64,000 nucleotides of DNA from Cohnella candidum (GTDB taxonomy: Bacteria; Bacillota; Bacilli; Paenibacillales; Paenibacillaceae), in NCBI RefSeq assembly GCF_003713065.1, contig NZ_CP033433.1:248001-312000 (forward strand), given 5' to 3'. How positions within the stretch are numbered: the stretch's first letter is position 1; each line of letters starts with the position of its first letter. Below the pieces are notes generated by a model. It worked only from the letters and a program-made list of their open reading frames with translations, was not told the DNA's origin and searched no databases. Below are positions 9,093 through 18,361 of the stretch, one piece after another. The translations under genes were made by a program, and so were the position numbers.

Positions 9093-10688
9093 ATGACATT
9101 CAAAAGAAAGCCCGTATCGCTCGTGCTGGCCCTCGTGCTGGCAATGGCAACCTTGCTGAGCGCCTGCGGAGGCGGCAACAAATCGAGCTCGTCTCCTTCC
9201 GCTTCGGAAAGCGCCTCTCCTTCCGCGACGGCGTCTGCGTCCGCATCCGGACAAGCGTCGCCGAGCGGCGGCGCGGACACACCCGAAGAAGTGAAGCTGA
9301 AAATGCTGCTCGTCGGGGGTAAGCCGGCCGATTACGACGCCGTATTCACGGAGCTGAACAAGCTGCTCAAAGCGAAAATCAACGCGACGGTGGAAGCCGA
9401 ATTCCTCGACTGGGCCGACTGGTCGCAGAAATATCCGTTGAAATTCGCCGCGAACGAAGATTTCGACATCGCGTACACCGCGAACTGGGCTTTCTATAAC
9501 GACCAGGCTTTGAAAGGCGGTTTCCTGGAGCTGACCGACGACCTGTTGTCCAAATACGCTCCGAAAACGTGGGAAGCGATGCCGAAGGTGTCCTGGGAGC
9601 AGGCCAAAGTGAACGGCAAGCTTTACATGGTGCCGAACAACAACCAGGAAGTGACCGATAAAGCGGTTCTGATCCGCGAAGATCTGCGCAAGAAATACAA
9701 CCTTCCGGCCGTCAACAGCCCGGAGACGTTCGCGAACTACCTGAAGACGCTGGCCCAAAACGAAAAAGGCATCCTGCCGTTCCAAGCGAAAGCGGCGGAC
9801 GGCTGGAAGTGGCACGAGCTTGACCAAATCTTGCTGGAGCAGCAAAACGAATGGAACCTGGTCGACTACAACATCCCGCTCGCTTATAAGCTGGACGACG
9901 CTTCCGGCAAAGTGTTCAACGTCTACGACACGCCGGAATTCAAGCAGCTCCTCACGTACTACAAAGACTTGTCGGACAACAAAGCATGGTCCCGCAACGT
10001 CGTGAGCAACAAGAACGATCAATGGCAGGACATCAAAGCCGGCAAAGCGGCTTCCTACGCTCAGAACCTGGGCACCGTGGCGGCTAACCTGGCCGAAATG
10101 CGCCGCGACAAGCCGGACGTCGAGCTCGCGATCGCGGACCTGACGCCGGACAAGAAGAAAATCGGCGCGATTTCCACGCAGAACGGCTTGGCGATTCACG
10201 CGAACTCCAAACACGTCGAGCGCGCTCTGATGCTGATCGACCTGTTGCAAAACGACAAGGAGATCCACGATCTCACCATGTACGGCATCGTCGGCAAAAA
10301 CTACGAGCCGGTCGGAGACAACAAGTATAAAGCCGGACCGAATGCGGCGAACTACACGGGCTTCTCCAACTGGGGCTGGAACTCTCCGCTGAACCGCACG
10401 GATGCCTCTTATCCGCAGGAAGCGAGCGACATGGGCAATACCTGGCTGCAAAAAGTGTACCACTTCCCTCTGGAAACGTTCGTCTTCGACGATTCCAAAG
10501 TGAAAAACGAAGTCGCCAACGTCGGCAACGTCATGCTGCGCTACGCGATCCCGCTGGAATACGGCCTGGTGAAAGACCTGGACAAAGGCCAAGCGGACCT
10601 GATCAAGCAACTGAAGGCCGCCGGCATCGATAAGGTCCAGCAAGAGCTGCAAAGCCAGATCGACGCATTCCTGGCCGCGGCGAAATAA
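9093..10688 (+). CDS. Sugar-binding lipoprotein of ABC transporter (LplA family)
   Basis: 531 residues. The signal sequence ends in a lipobox (LLSAC) at about residues 22-26, followed by a Ser/Ala/Pro-rich flexible linker (about 30-60) that holds the protein off the membrane. The mature part is a two-lobed extracellular solute-binding protein (family 1) with the LplA-like features WADWSQKYPLKFAANEDFDIAYT and TQNGLAIHANSKHVERALMLIDLL. It should capture the oligosaccharide outside the membrane and deliver it to the two permeases encoded just before it. GGGGGA precedes the ATG. A strong terminator closes the operon before the glycosidase. Confidence 0.93.
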   Translation: MTFKRKPVSLVLALVLAMATLLSACGGGNKSSSSPSASESASPSATASASASGQASPSGGADTPEEVKLKMLLVGGKPADYDAVFTELNKLLKAKINATVEAEFLDWADWSQKYPLKFAANEDFDIAYTANWAFYNDQALKGGFLELTDDLLSKYAPKTWEAMPKVSWEQAKVNGKLYMVPNNNQEVTDKAVLIREDLRKKYNLPAVNSPETFANYLKTLAQNEKGILPFQAKAADGWKWHELDQILLEQQNEWNLVDYNIPLAYKLDDASGKVFNVYDTPEFKQLLTYYKDLSDNKAWSRNVVSNKNDQWQDIKAGKAASYAQNLGTVAANLAEMRRDKPDVELAIADLTPDKKKIGAISTQNGLAIHANSKHVERALMLIDLLQNDKEIHDLTMYGIVGKNYEPVGDNKYKAGPNAANYTGFSNWGWNSPLNRTDASYPQEASDMGNTWLQKVYHFPLETFVFDDSKVKNEVANVGNVMLRYAIPLEYGLVKDLDKGQADLIKQLKAAGIDKVQQELQSQIDAFLAAAK

Positions 10689-10707
10689 GAGAATTCCTCG
10701 CAAACGC

Positions 10708-10739
10708 AAGAGGAGGGGAGACAACCGTCCCCTTCTTTT
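10708..10739 (+). terminator. Terminator after the binding-protein gene
   Basis: A 12-bp stem with two G-T pairs, AAGAGGAGGGGA / TCCCCTTCTTTT, with an 8-base loop and a T-rich 3' arm. Confidence 0.8.
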
Positions 10740-10813
10740 GCTATATCGCAGTATGAATAAAGTATTGTCGCAGCACGAAACACGACCAGACAGGATAGGG
10801 AGATGGCAGACGA

Positions 10814-12877
10814 ATGAGCAACAAATTTCCTCCGATCAGCGCGAAGCTGCCGGTATTCATGCACGGGGCCGACTATAATCCGGACCAATGGTTGCACGAT
10901 CCCGCCGTACTGGAAGAAGATATCCGGCTGATGAAGCTGGCGCATTGCAACGTGATGGCGGTCGGCATTTTCTCGTGGGCGACCTTGGAACCGGAAGAAG
11001 GGACGTTCCGGTTCGACTGGCTGGATAACGTGCTGGATCAGTTCGCCGAAAACGGCATCTATGCCTGGGTGGCCACGCCGAGCGGCGCGCGTCCGGCTTG
11101 GATGTCGCAGAAGTATCCGGAGGTGCTCCGCGTGGCGCCGAATCGGCAGCGCAACCTGCACGGGCTTCGCCACAACCATTGCTATACATCTCCGGTATAC
11201 CGCGAGAAAGTGACGATCATGAACCGCGAGCTGGCGCGTAGATACTCGCAGCATCCGGCGGTCGTCGGCTGGCATATTTCCAACGAATTCGGCGGGGAAT
11301 GCCATTGCGATTACTGCCAGGAGGCGTTCCGTGCTTGGCTAATGCGGAAGTACGGCTCGCTGGAGGCGCTCAATGCGGCATGGTGGACCGCTTTCTGGAG
11401 CCACACGTATACGGATTGGTCGCAAGTCGAATCGCCCGCGCCGCACGGCGAGACGATGGTGCACGGGCAAAACCTGGACTGGAGGCGTTTCGTCACCGAC
11501 CAGACGATCGATTTCTACAAGCACGAAATCGTGCCGCTCAAGGAAGCGAATCCCGAGCTGCCCTGCACCGCGAACATGATGGATCTATTCGAAGGGCTGG
11601 ATTACCGCAAATTCGCCGAAGCCGTGGACGTCATCTCTTGGGACGCTTATCCGACCTGGCATGCTTCGGATTTGGAAGCGGCCGTCGGATCTTGGTTTGC
11701 GTTCAACCACGACCTGTTCCGTTCGCTGAAACGCAAGCCGTTCATGCTGATGGAAAGCACGCCGAGCTTGACCAACTGGCAGCCGGTCAGCAAGCTGAAG
11801 CGCCCGGGCATGCACCGGCTGTCCTCGCTGCAGGCCGTCGCGCACGGCTCCGACACCGTGCAGTATTTCCAGTGGCGCAAGAGCCGGGGCTCAAGCGAGA
11901 AATTCCACGGAGCGGTCGTCGACCATGTCGGGCATGAGCATACGCGCGTGTTCAAGGATGTGGCTTCGCTCGGCGAGACGCTGTCCGGCCTAACGGAGCT
12001 GATCGGCACGCCGGTTCCCGCCGAAGCCGCCGTTCTGTTCGACTGGGATAACCGCTGGGCCGTGAAGGACGCGCAAGGCCCGCGCAACCAAGGCATCCAT
12101 TATGAAGAAACGGTCATGCAGCATTACCGCGCGATGTGGGAGCTCGGCATCCCGACGGACGTCGTCGGGTCGGGCGACGATTTCGGCGCTTATAAGCTGA
12201 TCGCGGTTCCGATGGCTTATCTGCTGCGGGAAGAGACCGGGAAGCGGTTGGAGAAATTCGTGGAGAATGGCGGCACGCTGCTCGCCACCTACTGGACCGG
12301 CATCGTGGACGAGAACGACTTGTGCCATTTGGGCGGGTTTCCGGGTCCCCTGAGGAAAACGCTCGGCATTTGGGCGGAGGAAATCGAAGGGCTCCACGAT
12401 CATGACCGAAACGGTCTTGAGATGAACGCGGGCAACGCGCTCGGCATCGAAGGCACGTACGAAGTCCGCGAGCTGTGCGACCTGATCCATGCCGAAGGCG
12501 CATCCGTGCTGGGCGTCTACGAATCGGACTTCTACGCCGGCCGTCCGGCTTTGACGATGAATGCGTTCGGACGCGGACAAGCTTATTACCTGGCGGCTCG
12601 TGTGAGCGACCCGGCGTTTTACGAGAAGCTTTACGGCCGGCTGGCGGCGGATGCCGGCGTTCGCCGAGCGCTCAATAGCGCGCTTCCGGCTGGCGTGACG
12701 GCGCAGCTGCGCTCGGACGGAGAGCGGGACTATGTATTCGTGATGAACTTTTCGGGAACGGAGGCAGAGGTCGTCCTGGATCGGGTTTACGAGGACGCCG
12801 AAACCGGAGAAGAGACGTCGGGGGTTATGCGGCTGCCCGTACACGGCATCCGCCTCTTGAAGCGGAGCGCCCTGTAA
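10814..12877 (+). CDS. Beta-galactosidase, glycoside hydrolase family 42
   Basis: 687 residues, the normal length for GH42. The TIM barrel starts with MHGADYNPDQW. The acid/base is Glu158 in HISNEFGGE and the nucleophile is Glu314 in MLMESTPS. Cys123, Cys163, Cys165 and Cys168 form the zinc site seen in many GH42 enzymes. A trimerisation domain (about 390-600) and a small beta domain follow. There is no signal peptide, so it is cytoplasmic and hydrolyses imported beta-galactosides. It lies behind the ABC operon terminator and could have its own promoter. AGGGAG lies 11 bases before the ATG; a five-codon ATG frame (10803-10817) overlaps the start. Confidence 0.95.
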   Translation: MSNKFPPISAKLPVFMHGADYNPDQWLHDPAVLEEDIRLMKLAHCNVMAVGIFSWATLEPEEGTFRFDWLDNVLDQFAENGIYAWVATPSGARPAWMSQKYPEVLRVAPNRQRNLHGLRHNHCYTSPVYREKVTIMNRELARRYSQHPAVVGWHISNEFGGECHCDYCQEAFRAWLMRKYGSLEALNAAWWTAFWSHTYTDWSQVESPAPHGETMVHGQNLDWRRFVTDQTIDFYKHEIVPLKEANPELPCTANMMDLFEGLDYRKFAEAVDVISWDAYPTWHASDLEAAVGSWFAFNHDLFRSLKRKPFMLMESTPSLTNWQPVSKLKRPGMHRLSSLQAVAHGSDTVQYFQWRKSRGSSEKFHGAVVDHVGHEHTRVFKDVASLGETLSGLTELIGTPVPAEAAVLFDWDNRWAVKDAQGPRNQGIHYEETVMQHYRAMWELGIPTDVVGSGDDFGAYKLIAVPMAYLLREETGKRLEKFVENGGTLLATYWTGIVDENDLCHLGGFPGPLRKTLGIWAEEIEGLHDHDRNGLEMNAGNALGIEGTYEVRELCDLIHAEGASVLGVYESDFYAGRPALTMNAFGRGQAYYLAARVSDPAFYEKLYGRLAADAGVRRALNSALPAGVTAQLRSDGERDYVFVMNFSGTEAEVVLDRVYEDAETGEETSGVMRLPVHGIRLLKRSAL

Positions 12878-12887
12878 ATACGAAAGC

Positions 12888-12908
12888 TGCCGTGCGCTGG
12901 GCACGGCA
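12888..12908. terminator. Hairpin between convergent genes
   Basis: TGCCGTGC / GCACGGCA stem with a 5-base loop. T-rich sequence follows only on the minus strand, so it best serves the leftward gene. Confidence 0.6.
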
Positions 12909-12931
12909 ACTGAGGCTTGTTGGGTCGCCCG

Positions 12932-13363
12932 TCAATGGGCGGCCTTCCCTCCATGTACGCTTTGGGCCACGATTTCCGGCAGTTCGGCGAGCTGCGCCCG
13001 ATACGCTTCCGGCGACAGCATGCCGCTCGCCAGGCGGTCGTCCAATTGGCGGGTCAGTTCCTCCACTTGCAGGGAAACGACGGCTTGCGCATCCTGGCCG
13101 GCTTCCTCGGCGATAGCGGCCAGGGACTTGCCGCCGTACAACGCTTCATACACTTCATCATCGGACGATTTCCCGAGCGACTCGAGGAAATCGTCTTTTT
13201 TGCGTTGCGTGGGAACCGCCGCGGCGGCCGCGCTCACCGGAACCTGCACGGAAGCCGGCTGGAGCGGGGAAGCCTCGCTTGTTTTGGGGTTCCACAAGCC
13301 TCCTCCAATGGTGATCGTTGCAGCCATCGTACCGGCCATGATCATGCGTTTTGCTTTCTTCAT
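12932..13363 (-). CDS. Hypothetical secreted protein
   Basis: 143 residues with a cleavable signal peptide (MKKAKRMIMAGTMAATITIGGG...SEAS). The mature part has an Ala/Pro/Val linker and a helical domain (SSDDEVYEALYGGKSLAAIAEEAGQDAQAVV) that repeats the pattern 'Y-x-G-K-S-L-A-x-I-A' found in small exported Paenibacillus proteins of unknown role. GAGGG precedes the ATG. No enzyme motif is visible. Confidence 0.75.
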   Translation of the reverse strand: MKKAKRMIMAGTMAATITIGGGLWNPKTSEASPLQPASVQVPVSAAAAAVPTQRKKDDFLESLGKSSDDEVYEALYGGKSLAAIAEEAGQDAQAVVSLQVEELTRQLDDRLASGMLSPEAYRAQLAELPEIVAQSVHGGKAAH

Positions 13364-13497
13364 AGAATTCCCTCATTTCTGTTAGCAGGCCACTGCCTTT
13401 GCTCAGTTCACGTAGTCATCTTAAACCCCGAACCTGAAATCAAGCTTAACTCTCAGCAAATCTTCAGAATCCGTCAGCCGGGCGAAAACCGGATCTG

Positions 13498-13737
13498 ATG
13501 CTGGCGGGAATCCTGCTGCTTGCGGCATTCCTGAACGGCTATAACATTCGGCAGGAGACGTATGCCAATACTTATTACACCGTTTCGGTGGCCAGCATGC
13601 TCGTATTTACGTTATTGCTGGGCGCTTGGTTTCTTTTAAAAGGAATCCGCACGCGCCAGGCGCGGCCGGTTTTTTGCGGTTTTCGGGGAGGGAGACGCAG
13701 TGGTAGAATCAGGAGCGAGGTGACTTCAGGATGGTAG
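13498..13737 (+). CDS. Putative small membrane protein
   Basis: 79 residues with two hydrophobic helices (MLAGILLLAAFLNGY; VASMLVFTLLLGAWFLL) and a basic Gly/Arg-rich tail. No convincing ribosome site precedes the ATG, and the end overlaps the NUDIX start by 7 bases. The tail (VFCGFRGGRRSG...) looks less protein-like than the front, so a frameshift or a shorter true protein is possible. Function unknown. Confidence 0.4.
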   Translation: MLAGILLLAAFLNGYNIRQETYANTYYTVSVASMLVFTLLLGAWFLLKGIRTRQARPVFCGFRGGRRSGRIRSEVTSGW

Positions 13738-14288
13738 CGAAATTTTGCATGTCGTGCGGCAGCGCGTTGGCTGCTAGAGAAGTGGACGGTACGGTAAGGT
13801 TGGCCTGCACGGAATGCAGCTTCGTGCATTGGGGAAATTACAGCATCGGGGTCGGCGCGCTCGTCGTCCAGGGGGACAAGGTGCTTCTCGTCCGAAGGGC
13901 GCAAAATCCGGGCAAGGGCTTTTGGACCAATCCGGGAGGATATATCGAGCAAACGGAACCGATCGCGGAGACGATCCGCCGGGAAGTTCGGGAGGAATGC
14001 GGCATCGACGCCGTCGTCCGCAGCATCGTGGCGGTTCGGGATCAGCCCCGGAGCATCCATAACGTTTATTTGGCCTTCGCGATGGAATACGTGTCGGGCG
14101 AGCCGATTCCCGACGGATTCGAGGTCGACGGCGCAGGGTTCTTCAGCCCGGAGGAAATGGAAACGATGAACGTGGCCGAAATGACCCGCTGGCTCGTAGA
14201 CGTCGCTTTGCACGGCCGTTCCCAGGGACTAAGAGGGGACGAGTCCTCCTACCCTTCCTTAAGCGGTTACGGCTTGTTCCGCGTTTAA
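13731..14288 (+). CDS. NUDIX hydrolase with N-terminal zinc ribbon
   Basis: 185 residues. Cys6-x2-Cys9 and Cys26-x2-Cys29 form a zinc ribbon like that of NudC-type enzymes. The NUDIX box is complete: G70, E76, then REVREECGI at 84-92, matching GX5EX7REUXEEXGU. It hydrolyses a nucleoside diphosphate linked to another group; the substrate cannot be read from the sequence. It is shorter than NudC (about 260), so NADH pyrophosphatase activity is only one possibility. GAGGTGACTTCAGG precedes the ATG. Confidence 0.9.
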   Translation: MVAKFCMSCGSALAAREVDGTVRLACTECSFVHWGNYSIGVGALVVQGDKVLLVRRAQNPGKGFWTNPGGYIEQTEPIAETIRREVREECGIDAVVRSIVAVRDQPRSIHNVYLAFAMEYVSGEPIPDGFEVDGAGFFSPEEMETMNVAEMTRWLVDVALHGRSQGLRGDESSYPSLSGYGLFRV

Positions 14289-14363
14289 CGCTCCGTATAA
14301 AATAACGATCCGACGGCAAAAGCTACCGTAGATTCCCAATTCGAGGAAACGGTGGCGGATTCC

Positions 14364-14966
14364 ATGAACGAACGTTACGCGCTCACGGCGGAGATGTCGG
14401 ATTTAACCGGCGAGTTCCGCGTCGACCGCATCGAATTCCCTTATTACGACAACGAAGATTACCGGCCGACCGGCCAAATTCCGGTCATTCGGAGGGTCGG
14501 CGACGAACGGCGGCTCAGCGGCCAGCGATGGGGCTTGATGCCTTATTGGGGCAAAAGCTCCCTTCACGCGGACCGCGAAAGCCTCGGGGAGAAACCTTAT
14601 TTGCTGTACATGCTGGCCAAAAAACGCTGCGTCGTTCCCTGCAGCGGCATGCTTTTTGAACGCGACGAAGGCAAGTACCGTTCCGTTTACAGGCGTGAGC
14701 ATGCCTCGAAGAAAGTATTCGCGGCCGCGGGCATTTACGACGTGTGGCTCGATTCGGAGAAAAACGAGTATCCGATGTGCACGATTATCAGCGTGTCCCG
14801 CCCCTCCACCCAGATCGGAAGCGTTCCCCTCGTGCTCGAAGGAGATGCGCTCGATACTTGGCTGGACCCGCGCCACAATACGGCGGACGCAATGCGGGAA
14901 TTTTTGCGCTCGGTGCCCGAAGCCGAGTTCCGCGTGGAATTGGTGTCAACCGCGAAATCGAAGTGA
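14364..14966 (+). CDS. SRAP/YedK-like protein without the catalytic residues
   Basis: About 200 residues. The frame aligns with SOS response-associated peptidase (SRAP, YedK/HMCES) proteins through RYALTA at the start, QRWGLMPYWGK, GEKPYLL, KKRCVVPCSG, FAAAGIYDVW, TIISV and WLDPR. In active members Met is removed to expose Cys2 (MCGR); here the start reads MNER. By eye, the Asn, Glu and His of the active site are also replaced (LHADRES, GMLFE, IGSVP). The ATG at 14364 is chosen because it aligns with the family start and GGTGG lies 8 bases before; a GTG at 14352 is possible. It may be a non-catalytic DNA-binding paralog. Confidence 0.75.
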   Translation: MNERYALTAEMSDLTGEFRVDRIEFPYYDNEDYRPTGQIPVIRRVGDERRLSGQRWGLMPYWGKSSLHADRESLGEKPYLLYMLAKKRCVVPCSGMLFERDEGKYRSVYRREHASKKVFAAAGIYDVWLDSEKNEYPMCTIISVSRPSTQIGSVPLVLEGDALDTWLDPRHNTADAMREFLRSVPEAEFRVELVSTAKSK

Positions 14967-14987
14967 GTGAGCATACTTGGCAGCCGC

Positions 14988-15010
14988 AAGCCCACGCGAG
15001 TGGGCTTTTT
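14988..15010 (+). terminator. Rho-independent terminator
   Basis: AGCCCAC GCGA GTGGGCT followed by a T-run, after the SRAP-like gene. Confidence 0.9.
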
Positions 15011-15110
15011 GCGTCCTGATTCAAGGGGGGAAGGCAAGGGGAAAAAACGTTGTCGGTTCCGCATAGGAAAATGAGGGGCCTTAAGAGCTTGAAGAGGAGC
15101 GATGCCTGAT

Positions 15111-16172
15111 ATGAAAACCTACCGGTACGAAGAAAATCCGATCGTAAAACCGGTGGACGTGAAGCCGTATCATCCGGGGTTCGAAGTGATCGGCGCTTTC
15201 AACGCCGGCGTCGCCCGGAACGGAGACGAGGTGCTGCTTCTCCTGCGGGTGGCGGAACGTCCGTTCAGCGGCGATCCGGACATCGTGAAGGTGCCGATCG
15301 TCCGCCCGGAATCCGGGCGGCTGGAGGTGATGGACCTGCGCAGGGACGATCCCCGCTACGATTTCTCGGACCCGCGGGTCGTGAGGGACGTGACGAGCGG
15401 CGTCGGCTTCGCTTATTTGACCTCCCTCTCTTATATCCGAATAGCGCGCAGCAAGGATGGAAGGAACTTTTCCGTTGACGACGCTCCTTTTCTTTATCCA
15501 TCGGACGCGTCCGAATCATTCGGGATCGAGGACCCGCGGGTTACTCAGATTGGTGACGTCTATTACGTGTACTATTCGGCGGTTTCTCCGACCGGCATTG
15601 GCGTTACCCTCGTTTCTACCCGGGATTTTCGCCAGGTGGAACGCCACGGCATGATTTTCTGTCCCGACAACAAGGACGTGGTCATTTTTCCCGAACGCAT
15701 CGGCGGCAAATACTACGCCCTCCACCGCCCGACGATGAAAAGCACGGGATCGCCCGAAATTTGGGTGGCCGAGTCCGACAACCTGCTGTACTGGGGGAAT
15801 CACCGGCATTTGATCGGCCTGAGGCCCGGCATGTGGGACGGCGGCAGGATCGGCGGCGGCGCCGTGCCGATTCGCACGTCCGAAGGCTGGCTTGAGCTGT
15901 ACCACGGCGCGACTCGGGAGCACCGGTACTGCATGGGAGCGGTGCTGCTGGATCTCGAAGATCCGTCCAAGGTGCTGGCGCGGTCGGACGTTCCGGTGCT
16001 GGAGCCCGAAATGCAGTACGAGAGGGAAGGCTTTTTCGGGGACGTTGTCTTTTCCTGCGGCGCGCTCGCCGACGGGGATACGGTCCGCATGTATTACGGC
16101 GTTGCCGATTCCTCGATGGCTTGCGCGGAGCTGAGCCTTCGGGAAATCCTCGCCGGACTGGTTCGGGTCTAA
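15111..16172 (+). CDS. GH130 family glycosidase/phosphorylase
   Basis: About 353 residues of a five-bladed beta-propeller. FEVIGAFNAGVARNGDEVLLLLRV and FGIEDPRVTQIGDVYYVYYSA are hallmarks of GH130; the Asp of EDPR is the proton donor in the mannoside phosphorylases of this family. Later blades carry NKDVVIFPERIGGKYYALHRP and GGGAVPIRTSEGWLELYHG. Members phosphorolyse or hydrolyse beta-mannosides in the cytoplasm. Which linkage is used cannot be told, and no mannan transporter lies beside it. AGAGGAG is 2 bases from the ATG at 15102 and 11 from that at 15111, so the latter is preferred. Confidence 0.88.
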   Translation: MKTYRYEENPIVKPVDVKPYHPGFEVIGAFNAGVARNGDEVLLLLRVAERPFSGDPDIVKVPIVRPESGRLEVMDLRRDDPRYDFSDPRVVRDVTSGVGFAYLTSLSYIRIARSKDGRNFSVDDAPFLYPSDASESFGIEDPRVTQIGDVYYVYYSAVSPTGIGVTLVSTRDFRQVERHGMIFCPDNKDVVIFPERIGGKYYALHRPTMKSTGSPEIWVAESDNLLYWGNHRHLIGLRPGMWDGGRIGGGAVPIRTSEGWLELYHGATREHRYCMGAVLLDLEDPSKVLARSDVPVLEPEMQYEREGFFGDVVFSCGALADGDTVRMYYGVADSSMACAELSLREILAGLVRV

Positions 16173-16261
16173 GGGTCTAGAAAGCGGGGGCTCCCGCATA
16201 AGCATGAGACAGCGGCGAAGGACGAACTCGCCGCGGATCATGCTGGCGGGGAGGGTCGCCC

Positions 16262-17149
16262 ATGCGGCGCAGATGGGGAAGGACGTTTCCCTTGGCGAAA
16301 AACTGGACGGCTCCGAAGCCGGCTCCCCGCAGATGGGGCGGAAGGCGATGGGGTCCGAAGCCGTCGGTGTCGGCAGGAGGCTATTCGTCCAAAGGATGGA
16401 CGCCCAGGCGGCCGAGGCGCAGGCTGAAGCGAAGGCAGATTTGGATCATCGTCGCATTGCTGTTCGTTTTCGCGATGATTCAGACCTTCGTTTTTTTCGA
16501 TAAACAGCTGAAAGGTCCTCTCTTGTTTCTAGCGCAGGTGCGAATCAAGCAAATGGCGACCGAGGCGATCAACACCGCGATTACCCAGGAGATTGCCGAT
16601 ACGGCGGACGCGGACAAAATGATCCAGTGGAAGATGGGCCAAGACGGCAAAGTGACCGGTTTTCTGATCGATTACAAGGAGCAGATGAAGCTCACGTCCA
16701 GGACGGTCCGAATCGTCGAGCAAGTGCTGAAGCAAAAAGAGGACGTTCCGGAGCATATCCCGATCGGACATGCGCTGAACAGTCCCCTGCTGTCTTCCTT
16801 CGGACCCAGCGTATCGGTGTCTTTCCACCCGGCAAGCGCCGTGCAGGCGGAGGTGGATACCCGCCAGACGGAAACGGCGATCAACATGCTGCTGGTGGAA
16901 GTGTTTATCCGCATCCGCACGGAAATCGCGGTGGTCATCCCGTTTGACCAGGCGCCGCAGACGCTCGAGACGGAAATTCCGCTTTCCTACGCGCTGGTCG
17001 TCGGAAACGTGCCCATGTATTATTACGACGGTAAAGGCAATCCCGTCGGCCAAAGTGCCGGGAACGCGCCTTCGATCACGCTGCCCGCCCCTTCCGCGGC
17101 GCCGTCCTCGGAGCCGGCCGCGCACGACGGAGCCGGCGCTAGCGGGTAA
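16262..17149 (+). CDS. yunB: Sporulation protein YunB
   Basis: 295 residues. An Arg/Pro/Trp-rich cytoplasmic stretch of about 58 residues is followed by one membrane helix (IWIIVALLFVFAMIQTFVFF) and an extracytoplasmic domain with the YunB features EAINTAITQEIAD, GHALNSPLLSSFGPSVSVSF and PLSYALVVGNVP. A Pro/Ala/Ser-rich tail ends the protein. Known YunB is made in the mother cell and needed for normal spore formation in B. subtilis. GGGGAGGG lies 6 bases before the ATG. Its 3' end overlaps the convergent M23 peptidase gene by 11 bases. The basic N-terminal extension is longer than in B. subtilis. Confidence 0.9.
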   Translation: MRRRWGRTFPLAKNWTAPKPAPRRWGGRRWGPKPSVSAGGYSSKGWTPRRPRRRLKRRQIWIIVALLFVFAMIQTFVFFDKQLKGPLLFLAQVRIKQMATEAINTAITQEIADTADADKMIQWKMGQDGKVTGFLIDYKEQMKLTSRTVRIVEQVLKQKEDVPEHIPIGHALNSPLLSSFGPSVSVSFHPASAVQAEVDTRQTETAINMLLVEVFIRIRTEIAVVIPFDQAPQTLETEIPLSYALVVGNVPMYYYDGKGNPVGQSAGNAPSITLPAPSAAPSSEPAAHDGAGASG

Positions 17150-18260
17150 CCCGGAGCGCTTTTCTTTCCTCGCGTTCCCATTTGCGGAGCATCGGGTACG
17201 GATCGAACGCCCATTCGACCAAGCCGCGGTCGCGGTACACCCCGTAATGGAGATGAGGCGGAAATTTGCCCGATGTGCCCGGACGGCCGTAGCCGGAGCT
17301 GCCTACCCAACCGATGACTTGGCCCGGCTGCACGACGTCGCCGGGCTTTAGGTTTTTCTCGAACCCTTGCAGGTGCGCGTAATAGTGGTACAGGTTATCC
17401 AGATCGCGGATGCCGATTCGCCAACCGCCGTAACGGTTCCAACCCTTGAGCTCGACGATTCCGTACGTGGTGCTTCGGACGGGCACTCCGTAACCGGCGA
17501 AAATGTCGGTTCCTTCGTGAATCCGGTAACCGCCCCAGCCTCGGCTGTCCCCCCAAGTGCTTCGGTACGAATAGTTCGACCCGATCGGCAGCGGAAAGGC
17601 ATGGCGGGTGAGGTCCTGCCTGCCGAACGCCTCGAGGATTTTCACGAATTGCAGGATCCGCTGGACGGAACGCGTGTTGTGGTAATACTCCCACAGTCCG
17701 ATCGCGAAATCGTCCGGGCCGCTGCCGTGTTCTTTGACCCGGCTGGCGACGGTGTACAGCAGGTCGACGTCCGATCCGCGGTCGGCGATCCCGTCCCCGG
17801 ATCCGTCGCGTCCGACGCCGCCGAAGAAGCGGATGGAAACCGGTTGGTCGTCCTGCGGATCGGGATTCAATTCGCCGGCCCATCTCGCTTCGGAGATGAA
17901 GACGCCGACCGCGGCTCCCTCCCGGAGAGGCCTGGTTTTCCGGTGGGCGCGGCTCAAAGCCCGCTCGTATTTGTCGATCGCGGCCACCTCCTGCCAGGGC
18001 ATGCCCGTTTTCCGGCTGACTTGGTCGTATATTTTTTTCAATCGCTGTTCGGGGTCCGGCGCGTTCGTTTTGCTTTTGTCCGTCGCATAAGCGGGAGACG
18101 CCATGAAGGTCAACAGTCCGACCGATAGAAAAACGGCGAGCACGCGCCGGGCGAGACGGCTGCGCGGAGTCGCCGGCGATTGGGGCTTATGCAGCACCGC
18201 GGATTCCTCCTTCTTCGAGTCCATATAGGGAGTAGGCTTTGCAAAAGGCTTTAAGATCAT
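17139..18260 (-). CDS. M23 family metallopeptidase (YunA-like)
   Basis: 373 residues. A membrane or signal segment at about 38-59 ([22 protein letters not shown]) is followed by a helical lytic-transglycosylase-like middle part, then a LytM/M23 domain with HEGTD at about 248 and HLHYG near the end, the zinc ligands and catalytic His of endopeptidases. It should cut peptide cross-links in peptidoglycan outside the membrane. In B. subtilis the yunA peptidase gene sits between lipA and yunB, as here, so this is probably the counterpart. CAGGG lies 6 bases before the ATG at 18260; the ATG at 18224 is an alternative. Confidence 0.88.
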   Translation of the reverse strand: MILKPFAKPTPYMDSKKEESAVLHKPQSPATPRSRLARRVLAVFLSVGLLTFMASPAYATDKSKTNAPDPEQRLKKIYDQVSRKTGMPWQEVAAIDKYERALSRAHRKTRPLREGAAVGVFISEARWAGELNPDPQDDQPVSIRFFGGVGRDGSGDGIADRGSDVDLLYTVASRVKEHGSGPDDFAIGLWEYYHNTRSVQRILQFVKILEAFGRQDLTRHAFPLPIGSNYSYRSTWGDSRGWGGYRIHEGTDIFAGYGVPVRSTTYGIVELKGWNRYGGWRIGIRDLDNLYHYYAHLQGFEKNLKPGDVVQPGQVIGWVGSSGYGRPGTSGKFPPHLHYGVYRDRGLVEWAFDPYPMLRKWEREERKALRVTR

Positions 18261-18308
18261 GTAATCCCTGCCGCGCGGAGAGCGTTCCCCCTCTTCTGGG
18301 CGGTTTTG

Positions 18309-18337
18309 TTGTTCATCCGACCGCGCTGCATTATAAT
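18309..18337 (+). promoter_or_regulatory. SigA-type promoter of lipA
   Basis: TTGTTC (18309-18314), 17-base spacer, TATAAT (18332-18337), 24 bases before the lipA start. Confidence 0.7.
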
Positions 18338-18361
18338 AAGGGACAGAAAGAGGGGATAGCG

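Noticed and set aside
9075..10724. 549-codon open frame on the minus strand
   Set aside because: It lies opposite the binding-protein gene, which has a lipobox and family motifs. The translation is His/Arg/Val-rich and has no domain, a high-GC shadow.
10803..10817. Five-codon frame before the beta-galactosidase as a leader peptide
   Set aside because: Too short and directly on the ribosome site; likely chance, since AGGGAG serves the ATG at 10814.
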